In this document: positions 35,008 to 44,112 of the stretch, piece after piece | How the letters are laid out: each line of letters starts with the position of its first letter | How positions within the stretch are numbered: the stretch's first letter is position 1 | Origin: Streptomyces sp. LUP47B | GTDB taxonomy: Bacteria > Actinomycetota > Actinomycetes > Streptomycetales > Streptomycetaceae | Direction: 5' to 3' | Assembly (NCBI RefSeq): GCF_001746295.1 | Contig: NZ_MJAH01000033.1 | Location: 1-61,143, forward strand | Length of the DNA stretch: 61,143 nt | Program-made: the position numbers and the translations under genes | Notes under the pieces: model-generated | What the model saw: only the letters and a program-made list of their open reading frames with translations | Told to the model about the DNA's origin: nothing | Database searches by the model: none

Positions 35008-35399
35008 CGGGAACTCCAGTTCTCGGTCGGGGTGACGCGGGTCGTGGGCGGTCGCGGGTCGTGGGCCGTCGTGGGTCGGGGGCCGTCGTGGGTCGTGGGC
35101 GGTCGCGGGTCGAGGGCTTACGCGGGATCGTGGGCGGTCGCGAGTCGAGGGCTTACGCGGGATCGTGGGCGTTCGCGAGTCGTCGGCGGTCGTGGGTCGT
35201 GGGCGTACGTGGGATCGTGGGCGCTCGTGGGTCGAGGGCTTACGCGGGAACGTAGGCGGTCGCGGGGTCGTGGGCGGTCGTGGGGTCGTGGGCTTACGTC
35301 GGTCGTGGGCGGTCGCGGGGTCGTGGGCTTACGTCGGTCGTGGGCGCTCGTCGGTCGTGGGCGCTCGTCGATCGTGGCCGTACGCCGATCGTGGTGGGC
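35008..35399. repeat. Degenerate tandem repeat spacer between PKS and halogenase
   Basis: About 370 bp (35030-35399) built from variants of GGTCGTGGGC, GGTCGCGGGTCG and GAGGGCTTACGCGGGATCGT, in higher-order units of ~35-37 bp (compare the starts near 35110 and 35147). Strand asymmetry is strong: the plus strand is G-rich, so the PKS-halogenase transcript would be C-rich with CCCACGACC motifs. It starts right after the PKS stop codon. All plus-strand frames are open by composition; I see no gene in it. Confidence 0.85.
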
Positions 35400-38300
35400 C
35401 TACGCGGGCAGCCAGGCGCGAATCGCCGTGGCCGTGGCGTCGGCGTCCTGGTGGACGACGGAATAGTGGTCGCCGGGGACGTCCGCGGTGTCGTGGGGCA
35501 GCGGCCAGTGCGGCAGCCAGTCCCCCGCGGGGTCGATCCTCCGCATCTCGGCGGTCGGGCGGCCACGCAGCAGCAGCGTCGGCACGGGGCACGACTCGGG
35601 GGCCGGCTCGGGATGCCATCCCTCGAGGACCCGCGCATAGCCACCGCCCGCGATCAGCAACGAGTCGTCGAACTCCGCGACCACGTCCTCCGGCAGGGCG
35701 GCACCGGCCGCCATCAGGGCGAGTGCGCGCGCGTCACCGCGCTGGAGCACGCCCGCGTGGGAGTCGATCAGGACGACACCGGCCGGCGGCTCACCGGCGG
35801 TCGCCAGCCGGCGTGCCACCTCGTGCGCGATCACCCCGCCGGCGCAATAGCCGACCAGGACCACAGGCCCTCCCCGGGCGATCTCCCGCACCGCGTCGGC
35901 GTGCGCTCGCGCCAGCGTCTCCATCGAGTCCGGCACCGCCCTGCCGGCCCCGAATCCGGGGTGCTCCAGCAGGTACAGGTCCCGCTCCCCGTCGAACTGC
36001 CGGGCCAGTCCGGCCGGGACGCGCTGGAAAGGTGCGAGGTAGTCCGGGATGTAGGCGAGCGCGGCGGCCCTTCCTCCGGTGCCGCCTCGGGCGAGCCGGA
36101 CGGGTCCGACTGCATGCCGGGCGCGCTCGGCCGCGGTGAAGGACGGCAGGGCGTACGAGGCGACGTACCGCAGGGTCATCGCCTCCAGCGGACCCTGCTC
36201 CCCCAGGACGCGGTGATAGAGGGTGCTGAACCGGTAGGCGGACGGCGTTACTTGATCCGTTGTCTCCGTCACCGGGGTGCCCTCCGGCTCCTCCGGAAAC
36301 GCGCCCGCCTCCCCCAACGCGTCGAGGATGTGCGCCGACAGCCCCTCCAGCGTCGGATGCTCGAGGACGACCGTCGGCGCCAGCCGCACCCGCGTGAACG
36401 CGCTGAGCCGGTTGCGGAACTGAAGGGCCGTCAGCGAGTCGAAGCCGAGCTGTCCGAACTCCCGGTCGGCCGGGAACGCCTCCGCGTCCGGGAAGCCGAG
36501 CACCGCGGCCAGTTCGGCGCGGAGCAGATCCGCCAGCACATCGGCGCGGTCCGCCTCGGGAGTCGCCGCGAGCCGCTTGCGCCAGGCACCGGGAGCCTGG
36601 TCGGCCGCCCGTGCCACGGCGACGGGTGCCGGGCGCGCCGGGAGCAGGTCGGCGAGCACCGGCGGCAGGGTCGAGCCGCTCGCCGTGGCACGGGCGAACG
36701 GGACGGGCACCAGCACCGGTTCGGCCGTGCGTAGCGCGGAGTCCAGCAGTTCGACTCCCGTCAGCTCGGTGACCGCGGGCACTCCGCCCTCGTCCGACAG
36801 GTGCGGCGCGATCCGGCCCGCCATGCCCTCGCCGTCCGTGGTGGTCCAAGGGCCCCACGCGAGGGACTGCGCGGGCAGCCCACGGGCGGCCCGGTACTCG
36901 GCCAGCGCGTCGAGGAAGCCGTTGGCGGCCGCGTAGTTGGACTGTCCCGGCCGGCCCAGCACACCGGCGGCCGACGAGTACAGCACGAACGCGGCCAGCC
37001 CAAGGTCCTCGGTCGCCTCGTGCAGATGCCAGGCGGCGTCCGCCTTGGGCGCCAGCACCTCGGCCACCCGCTCCGGAGTCATGCCGTCCACCACACCGTC
37101 GGCCACCACTCCGGCCAGATGGAACACACCGGTCAGCGGCGGGCTGCAGGACTCGACCAGCGCGTCGACGGCCGCCCGGTCGCTCACGTCACAGGCCACC
37201 ACCCTTACCTCCGCGGACAGTTCGGCCGCCCAGTCGGGAGTACGGCCGCCGCGGCTCGCCAACAGCAGGTGCCGTGCCCCGTGTTCGGCAACGAGATACC
37301 GGGCGAGGCTCGCGGCGAGCGCACCCGTGCCACCGGTGATCAGCACGGTGCCGTCGGGATCGAGGGCGGGTGGCGGGGCGCTCGCAGGTCCGGCGGTGAC
37401 CAGCCGGGGCACCAGTACCGTGCCTTCGTGCAGGGCGAGTTGGGGTTCGCCGGTGCGCAGGGCCGCTTCCAGTTCCGCGGGCGTGGCGGTGCCGCCGCGG
37501 AGGTCGACCTGAGCGATCCGGCCGGGGTGCTCGGACTGGGCGCTGCGCAGGAACCCGGCCACCGCGGCCTGCGCCGGGTCCGGGTCGTCCCCGGTGGCGT
37601 GGTGGGTGAGTACCAGCAGACGGCCCGGACGGGGGTCGGCGACCCAGTCGCGTACGCGGGCGAGGACGGCCGTGACGAGGTCCCGGGCCCGGCCCGGCAT
37701 GTCCTCGCGGGATCCGGCCGGCAGGTGCGCGGCGTCGAGCAGTTCGTACGCGGTGTCGGTGTGTCCGGCTTCCGTGGCGGGCCGCCAGTCCACCTTGTAC
37801 AGCTCGGTGGGCCGGACCTTCACCGCCCGGGTCACCAGTGACTCGACGGTGGCCAGGGGCCGCCCGTCCACGCCGGTCAGCGTCACCCGTACCTCGTCGG
37901 GTCCGAGCCGCTCCAGACGCGCCCTCGCGGCGGTGGCGCCGGTCGCGTGCACGGTCACTCCGGTACAGGCGAGCGGGACCCGCGCCTCGCCCGGCCCCTC
38001 GGCCGGCAGGGCGGCGTGCAGGGCCGCGTCGAACAGCACGGGATGCAGGGCGTACGAGCCGGCCTCCGCCGCCTCCTGCGGCTGAAGTGCCAGCTCCGCG
38101 AACGTCTCGGCGCCGCGCCGCCACAGCCTGGTGACCGCGCGAAAGGCCCGGCCGTAGTGGTGGCCGTACGCGGCGGGCCGCGCGTAGTCGACGGCGAACT
38201 CCTCGGCACCGGCGGGCGGCCAGGTGACGTCCTGAGCAGCGGTGGGTGGTGTGCCGGCCGCGGCGACCGACGCTTCGGCATGGCGGACCCACGTCTCGCC

Positions 38301-41300
38301 GGCTCGTGCCCACACGGTGACCGGGCGGTTCCCCTCCTGATCGGGGGCGTCCGCGACCACCTGGATCGGCACCTGCTCCGACGCGGGCAGCACCAGCGGC
38401 TCATGGAGGACCAGCTCGGACAGCCGTGGCGAGCCCGCCGCCACGCCTGCCCCGGCCGCCCGGAACGCCAGCTCGGCGAAGACCGTCGCGGGCACCAGCA
38501 CCCGGTCGCCGATCACATGGTCCGCGAGCCAGGGCTGCCGGGCGGTGGACAGCACACCGCTGTACCGGGTCCGGGGCCCGTCGGCGTCCGGTTGCGGCGG
38601 TCCTACCAGCTTCCGGTTGCCGCCGCCGTTGCCGCGCACGTCGAGCCAGTAGCGCTGCCGCTGGAAGGGGTACGTCGGCAACGGCCGCCGCCGGGCGCCG
38701 GTCCCGGCGTACACGGACCGCCAGTCCACCGGCACGCCGTGGACGTGCAGCTCCGCCAGGGCCACGGCCGTCTCGGCACCGCACGTGAACAGGGCCCCTG
38801 AGCCCGGCTCGACGCACTCCTCGGCCGCCGTGATCAGCGCCGCCGACGGTCCGGCCTCCACGTACGCCGTCACCCCGGCCCGCGCCAGCCACCGCACCGC
38901 GTCGGCGAACCGTACGGTCTCGCGTGCCTGCCGTACCCAGTACTCGGCGGTCCGGATCGCGTCCGGCTCCGGGCCGCCGGTCAGCATCGACACCACCGGC
39001 AGGGACGGGCGGTGGAAGGTGACCGACTCGGCGACCTTGCGGAACTCCGCCAGCATGGGGGCGAGCAGCGGCGAGTGGAAGGCGTGGCTGACCTTCAGCC
39101 TGGTCGCCGTCCGCCCGAGTCGAGCCGCCAGCGCGGACACCGCCTCCTCGGCACCGGACAGCACCACGGACTCGGGGCCGTTGACCGCCGCGACGGCGAC
39201 CGGGGCACCGGGGACTTCGTCGAGCCGTTTCAGCACGTCCGTCAGGGGCGCCCGTACGGCGAACATCGCGCCGCCCGCGGGGAGTCCGGCCATCAGTCGG
39301 CCCCGCGCGGCCACCAGCCGTACCGCGTCGGACCGCGAGAGGACGCCCGCGATGTGAGCGGCGGCCAGTTCGCCGATCGAGTGGCCGACCAGGAAGTCCG
39401 GCCGTACCCCGCAGTCGGCGAGAAGGGTGTACAGCGCGACCTCGTAGGCGAACAGAGCGGGCTGGGCGTAGTCGGTGCGGTGCAGGAGGTCGCCGCCGTG
39501 GTCGTCGATCACCTCGCGCAGAGGCTGGTCCAGGAACGGGGTGAAGGCGTCGCACAGTTCGGTGAACGCCTTGGCGAACGCGGGGAAGACGGCGGCCAGT
39601 TCACCTCCCATGCCGGTCCGCTGGGCGCCCTGGCCGGCGCAGAGCAGCGCGACCTTGGAGGTGCCGCGCGCGGTGCCCTTGCGCAGTACGGGGCTGTCGG
39701 CGCCGTCGGCCAACTCCCGGAGCCCGGCAAGGAGTCCGCCGGCGTCGGCGGCCAGCACGGCGGCGCGGCGCTGGAGCGGAGTCCGGGTGGTGGCGAGCGA
39801 GTAGGCGACATCCAGGGCGGCCGCGTCACCTTCCACGTCGGCGAGAGCTGCCGCCAACTCCCTCGCGTGGGCCCGGAGTCCGGCCTCGTCGCTGCCGCTG
39901 ACGAGCCAGGCGGCGGCGGTGCGCGGGCTTCCGGAGCGGATGTTCCGGGGTTCCTCCTCGGCTTGTTCCGGCTCCTCGATGATCACGTGCGCGTTGGTCC
40001 CGCCGATCCCGAACGAGGAGACCGCCGCCCGGCGCGGCCGGTCCCGCTGCGGCCAGGGCCTGGCCCGGTCCAGCAGCCGTACCGCCCCGTCGGACCAGTC
40101 GACGTGCGGCGACGGCTGCTCCGCGTACAGCGACCTGGGCAGTTCGCCGTGGCGCATCGCCTCGATCATCTTGATGACACCGGCCACCCCGGCCGCGGCC
40201 TGGGTGTGCCCGAAGTTCGACTTGACCGAGCCCAGCCAGACCGGGTCCTGCGGGTCGCGGTCCTGACCGTAGGTGGCGAGCAGGGCGCCCGCCTCGATGG
40301 GGTCGCCGAGCGCGGTCCCGGTGCCGTGGCCCTCGACGGCGTCGACGTCGGCCGTACGGAGTCCGGCGTCGGCCAACGCCAGCCGGATCAGCTCCCGTTG
40401 GGCCTCGCCGTTCGGGGCGGTGAGGCCGTTGGACGCGCCGTCCTGGTTGACGGCGGAGCCCCGCAGCACCGCCAGGACCGGGTGGCCGTTGCGCCGGGCG
40501 TCGGACAGCCTCTCCAGCAGCACCAGGCCCACTCCCTCGGCCCAAGCGGTGCCGTCCGCGCCGTCCGCGAAGGACCGGCAGCGGCCGTCCGCCGACAGCC
40601 CCCGCTGCCGGCTGAACACCACGAACGGCTTCGGACTGGCCAGTACGGTCACCCCGCCGGCCAGCGCGAGGGTGCACTCGCCCGCGCGCAGCGCCGCGGC
40701 GGCCAGGTCCATGGCGACGAGGGAGGACGAGCAGGCCGTGTCGACGGTCAGGGCCGGGCCACGCAGGCCCAGCACGTAGGAGATCCGTCCGGAGGCCACG
40801 CTGCCCGCCGACCCGGCACCGAGGTGCGCCTCCAGCGGGTGCTGCGACGCCCCGCCGCCGTATCCGCCGTGCATCAGACCGACGTAGACACCCGTGGCAC
40901 TGCCGCGCAGCGACGGCGCGGGGATGCCCGCACGCTCCAGCGTCTCCCAGGCGACCTCCAGCAGCAGCCGTTGCTGCGGGTCCGTGGCCGTGGCCTCGCG
41001 CGGCGAGACACCGAAGAACAGGGGGTCGAAGTCGGCCGCGTCGGTGAGGAAACCGCCACGTCGGGTGTACGTCGTCCCGAGCCGGTCGGGGTCGGGGTGG
41101 TACAGGGCGTCGACGTCCCAGCCCCGGTCGGCCGGGAACTCGCCGGTGGCGTCCACACCGTCGGACACCAGCCGCCACAGGTCCTCGGGCGAGCGCACCC
41201 CGCCCGGGTAACGGCAGCCGACGGCCACGATCGCGATCGGCTCCGCGGCGGGCCCGCGGCGCGGCTGCGCCGTCTCGCGTGAGCCCCCGTGAAGACGCTC

Positions 41301-43484
41301 GTCCAGGTGGGTGGCGAGCGCGGCGGGAGTGGGGTGGTCCCACACCAGAGTGGCGGGCAGCCGCAGTCCGGTACGGAGACTGAGCCGATGCCACAGGTTC
41401 ATCGCGCCCATGGAGGTGAGCCCGAGATCGGCGAAGGCGGTGTGCGGATCGATAGCCGCCGCATCGGTGACGGGCGCCTCACGACTACCGGCCACCGGGC
41501 CAAGTCCGGACGCCCCAGGACCACCCGCCACCGACGCGACCACGGGCACCTCACGACCACCCGCCGCCGGGGCGACCACCGGCACCTCACGACCACCCGC
41601 CGCCGGCGCAAGCACGGACGCCCCACCGACCGCCGACCCGTCAGACGCAACCGGCTCGCCCACGGCCTCCGACCCGGCAGAATCGCCCGGCTCGCCGACG
41701 CCCTCCGACCCACTACCCCCAGCCGACCCACCAGCCGTCCCCGCCCAGCCGACCGTCGAACCCCCGCGGACCCCCGCCTCCCCACGGACCCCGGCCTCCC
41801 GCCGAGCCGCCGCATCCCCGTCGACAGTCACCGCGTCCGCGTCGACAGCCGCCGCCCCACCGATCGCACCCGCCCCACCGATCGCCGCCATCTCCGCGCA
41901 CACCAGCTCGGTGAGGGCCGCCCGACGCTCCGCCGGGGTACGGTCGGCGAGGCCCGTGAGGGTCTCCTCGGGCGGGCGGGCGGCGAGGCCCTCCCTGAGG
42001 ACGGCCCGCCGTGGCTTGCCGGCCGCGGTGCGGGGGACGGCCGGGGTGAACAGGACATCGTCGGGGACCTTGTGCGCGGAGAGCACCTCGGCGCACGCCC
42101 GCAGCAGGGCGCCCGTGTCGAGGCCCCGCTCCCGCGGTACGACGAAGGCGACCGGGACCTCGCCGAGCAGCGGGTGCGGTCGCGCCACCACGGCCGCGTC
42201 CAGCACTCCGGGCAGTCCGCGCAGCACCTGCTCGACCTCGACGGGATCGACGTTCTCGCCGCCGCGGACGATCCGGTCGTTCACGCGTCCCCTGACGGTC
42301 AGGTATCCGTGCTCACCGAACCGTCCCAGGTCACCGGTGCGGTACCAGCCCTCCCCGGCCACCGCGCCCCCGTCGTGGTACCCGAGCATGACGCCGGGCC
42401 CGCGCACCCAGATCTCGCCCTCGGCGCCGACGGCCTCCTCCCCGGTCCCGGGGTCGGTGAGCCGCACCTCCATGCCGGGCAGCACCGCCCCGCTGCTCCC
42501 CCGCACCCGCGGCCCCGCCAGCGACTCCATGGCGATCTTGCCGCAGGTCTCGGTGCTGCCGTACCCGTCGAGCAGGGGCGCCCCGAGCCGCCGCTCCACC
42601 CGCTCCCGCAGCTCCGGTTCGCTCGGCGCCCCGGCGGTGACGCACACCCGCAGCGAGGGCACCTCGCCGAGTCCGGCGTCGAGCAGCTGCTGGTAGGTGA
42701 GCGGCACTCCGCCCAGCACCGTCGGAGCGAACTCGTCGATGAGCCGTAACAGCGCGGCCGGTTCCCGCACCGCGGTGATCCGCGCGCTGCCGCCCGCCAC
42801 GGTCGTACCGAGCACACAGAGCGAGTGGGCGTAGGTGTGCGCGAGCGGCAACGGCCACAGCAGCCGGTCGTCCGCCGCCAGCCCCAGCCGGGGCACATAG
42901 CAGGCGACCGGCGACCAGAGCGCGGACCGCTGGCTGGCGACGGCGGCCCTGGGGGTGCCCGAGGTGCCGGAGGTGTAGAGCAGCCAGGCGGGCTCGTCCA
43001 GACCGAGATCGTCGCGCGGTTCGGGTGACCGGCCGTCCGCCACGAGGTCGTCGAAGTGCGCGACACCCTCCGGCACCGGCCCCTCCCCGGTCACCACCAG
43101 TCGCGGCGACCGCTCCCCGACCACACTGGCGATCCGCGCCAACTGCCGCCGGTCCACGACCAGTACCTCCGGATCGCAGTCCGCGAGCAGCGCCGCGAGT
43201 TCGGCGTGGGTGCCGCGCGGGTTCAACGGCACACCCACGGCGGCGGCTCGGACCGTCGCGAGCAATCCCTCGACCAGCTCCACGCTGTTGTCGAGACAGA
43301 ACGCCACCCTGGCCCCGCGCCCGACGTCCAGGGCACCCGCCAACCGCCTTGTGCGGAGCTCGAGTTCGGCCCAGCTCACCGCCCGCCGGTCGTCGGCGAA
43401 CGCGAGCTTCCCGCCGTATCGTGAGGAGTTCCCGACCAGCAACTCCACCACCGGCCGGACCTCGGCCACTCCCCCGACGCGCAT
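35400..43484 (-). CDS. Hybrid CoA ligase-ACP-KS-AT-DH-KR-ACP-TE polyketide synthase
   Basis: A 2694-residue type I PKS. An acyl-CoA/aryl ligase (~1-520, LLYTSGTSGTP) loads ACP1 (Ser691 in LGLTSM), which is split by a ~140-residue low-complexity insert. KS: VDTACSSS, Cys918. AT: GHSIGE, Ser1369, with HAFH at 1467-1470 predicting malonyl-CoA. DH: His1656 in HVIGDRVLVP (variant motif) and Asp1819. KR: GGTGALA, Tyr2184, B-type-like VAD. ACP2: Ser2350. TE: GYCAGG, Cys2547 in place of serine, with GDH near the C-terminus. There is no ER. One module with ligase and TE implies either a single extension or iteration on an activated acid. Leu246 is TTA, suggesting bldA control. ATG with GGGAGG upstream. 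Confidence 0.95.
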   Translation of the reverse strand: MRVGGVAEVRPVVELLVGNSSRYGGKLAFADDRRAVSWAELELRTRRLAGALDVGRGARVAFCLDNSVELVEGLLATVRAAAVGVPLNPRGTHAELAALLADCDPEVLVVDRRQLARIASVVGERSPRLVVTGEGPVPEGVAHFDDLVADGRSPEPRDDLGLDEPAWLLYTSGTSGTPRAAVASQRSALWSPVACYVPRLGLAADDRLLWPLPLAHTYAHSLCVLGTTVAGGSARITAVREPAALLRLIDEFAPTVLGGVPLTYQQLLDAGLGEVPSLRVCVTAGAPSEPELRERVERRLGAPLLDGYGSTETCGKIAMESLAGPRVRGSSGAVLPGMEVRLTDPGTGEEAVGAEGEIWVRGPGVMLGYHDGGAVAGEGWYRTGDLGRFGEHGYLTVRGRVNDRIVRGGENVDPVEVEQVLRGLPGVLDAAVVARPHPLLGEVPVAFVVPRERGLDTGALLRACAEVLSAHKVPDDVLFTPAVPRTAAGKPRRAVLREGLAARPPEETLTGLADRTPAERRAALTELVCAEMAAIGGAGAIGGAAAVDADAVTVDGDAAARREAGVRGEAGVRGGSTVGWAGTAGGSAGGSGSEGVGEPGDSAGSEAVGEPVASDGSAVGGASVLAPAAGGREVPVVAPAAGGREVPVVASVAGGPGASGLGPVAGSREAPVTDAAAIDPHTAFADLGLTSMGAMNLWHRLSLRTGLRLPATLVWDHPTPAALATHLDERLHGGSRETAQPRRGPAAEPIAIVAVGCRYPGGVRSPEDLWRLVSDGVDATGEFPADRGWDVDALYHPDPDRLGTTYTRRGGFLTDAADFDPLFFGVSPREATATDPQQRLLLEVAWETLERAGIPAPSLRGSATGVYVGLMHGGYGGGASQHPLEAHLGAGSAGSVASGRISYVLGLRGPALTVDTACSSSLVAMDLAAAALRAGECTLALAGGVTVLASPKPFVVFSRQRGLSADGRCRSFADGADGTAWAEGVGLVLLERLSDARRNGHPVLAVLRGSAVNQDGASNGLTAPNGEAQRELIRLALADAGLRTADVDAVEGHGTGTALGDPIEAGALLATYGQDRDPQDPVWLGSVKSNFGHTQAAAGVAGVIKMIEAMRHGELPRSLYAEQPSPHVDWSDGAVRLLDRARPWPQRDRPRRAAVSSFGIGGTNAHVIIEEPEQAEEEPRNIRSGSPRTAAAWLVSGSDEAGLRAHARELAAALADVEGDAAALDVAYSLATTRTPLQRRAAVLAADAGGLLAGLRELADGADSPVLRKGTARGTSKVALLCAGQGAQRTGMGGELAAVFPAFAKAFTELCDAFTPFLDQPLREVIDDHGGDLLHRTDYAQPALFAYEVALYTLLADCGVRPDFLVGHSIGELAAAHIAGVLSRSDAVRLVAARGRLMAGLPAGGAMFAVRAPLTDVLKRLDEVPGAPVAVAAVNGPESVVLSGAEEAVSALAARLGRTATRLKVSHAFHSPLLAPMLAEFRKVAESVTFHRPSLPVVSMLTGGPEPDAIRTAEYWVRQARETVRFADAVRWLARAGVTAYVEAGPSAALITAAEECVEPGSGALFTCGAETAVALAELHVHGVPVDWRSVYAGTGARRRPLPTYPFQRQRYWLDVRGNGGGNRKLVGPPQPDADGPRTRYSGVLSTARQPWLADHVIGDRVLVPATVFAELAFRAAGAGVAAGSPRLSELVLHEPLVLPASEQVPIQVVADAPDQEGNRPVTVWARAGETWVRHAEASVAAAGTPPTAAQDVTWPPAGAEEFAVDYARPAAYGHHYGRAFRAVTRLWRRGAETFAELALQPQEAAEAGSYALHPVLFDAALHAALPAEGPGEARVPLACTGVTVHATGATAARARLERLGPDEVRVTLTGVDGRPLATVESLVTRAVKVRPTELYKVDWRPATEAGHTDTAYELLDAAHLPAGSREDMPGRARDLVTAVLARVRDWVADPRPGRLLVLTHHATGDDPDPAQAAVAGFLRSAQSEHPGRIAQVDLRGGTATPAELEAALRTGEPQLALHEGTVLVPRLVTAGPASAPPPALDPDGTVLITGGTGALAASLARYLVAEHGARHLLLASRGGRTPDWAAELSAEVRVVACDVSDRAAVDALVESCSPPLTGVFHLAGVVADGVVDGMTPERVAEVLAPKADAAWHLHEATEDLGLAAFVLYSSAAGVLGRPGQSNYAAANGFLDALAEYRAARGLPAQSLAWGPWTTTDGEGMAGRIAPHLSDEGGVPAVTELTGVELLDSALRTAEPVLVPVPFARATASGSTLPPVLADLLPARPAPVAVARAADQAPGAWRKRLAATPEADRADVLADLLRAELAAVLGFPDAEAFPADREFGQLGFDSLTALQFRNRLSAFTRVRLAPTVVLEHPTLEGLSAHILDALGEAGAFPEEPEGTPVTETTDQVTPSAYRFSTLYHRVLGEQGPLEAMTLRYVASYALPSFTAAERARHAVGPVRLARGGTGGRAAALAYIPDYLAPFQRVPAGLARQFDGERDLYLLEHPGFGAGRAVPDSMETLARAHADAVREIARGGPVVLVGYCAGGVIAHEVARRLATAGEPPAGVVLIDSHAGVLQRGDARALALMAAGAALPEDVVAEFDDSLLIAGGGYARVLEGWHPEPAPESCPVPTLLLRGRPTAEMRRIDPAGDWLPHWPLPHDTADVPGDHYSVVHQDADATATAIRAWLPA

Positions 43485-43691
43485 CGGGCCTCCCTCTGGA
43501 TCACCGAATCCGCACGCTATCCCGCCCGCGTGCCCGGCACCGCATCACAAAGAGGGCCCAGGTGGCCGGAGTTGATCGGTCGGCGTCCCGCGAACGCGAG
43601 CAGCCGACAGACCCACCACGAGCGGCGTCACCCCGGGCGGCCCCCACCGCCCGGTGGCGCGTCCGGAGGGAACCTGACCGGAACCGCTCGG

Positions 43692-44099
43692 TCAGTCCTC
43701 GTCCGCCGTCAACCGCAACGAGATGCTGTTGATGCAGTACCGCTGGTCGGTGGGCGTCGGATATCCCTCACCCTCGAACACGTGCCCGAGGTGCGAGCCG
43801 CAGCGGGCGCAGCGGACCTCGGTGCGGACCATGCCGTGGGAACGGTCCTGGATCAGTTCGACCGCGTCGGTGTCCTTCGGGTCGTAGAAGGACGGCCAGC
43901 CGCAGTGGGACTCGAACTTCGTGGTGGAGGTGAAGAGCTCGGCCCCGCAGGCGCGACAGGAGTACACGCCCGTGGTCTTGCTGTTGGTGTACTCGCCGGT
44001 GAAGGCGGGCTCCGTGCCGGCCTGGCGGAGTACGGCGTACTCGGCCGGGGTCAGCTCCGCACGCCACTGCTCGTCCGGCTTTTCGACGTCGTACGACAT
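43692..44099 (-). CDS. msrB: Methionine-R-sulfoxide reductase B
   Basis: A 135-residue MsrB. It has the zinc cysteines CRAC and CARC, the substrate block SHCGWPSFY, and the catalytic cysteine in RYCINSISL. It reduces the R-epimer of protein methionine sulfoxide in the cytoplasm using thioredoxin. It starts 13 bp after the murC stop with AAGGGG in front, so both are probably one transcript. Length and motifs are normal. Confidence 0.97.
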   Translation of the reverse strand: MSYDVEKPDEQWRAELTPAEYAVLRQAGTEPAFTGEYTNSKTTGVYSCRACGAELFTSTTKFESHCGWPSFYDPKDTDAVELIQDRSHGMVRTEVRCARCGSHLGHVFEGEGYPTPTDQRYCINSISLRLTADED

Positions 44100-44112
44100 G
44101 AAGCTCAGCCCC

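Noticed and set aside
35030..35399. CRISPR array
   Set aside because: Units are degenerate and directly joined without unique spacers, and no cas gene is present.
35008..35399. Repeat-encoded plus-strand protein between PKS and halogenase
   Set aside because: All frames are open because of composition; there is no ribosome-binding site, and the reading is Gly/Arg/Ser low-complexity sequence.
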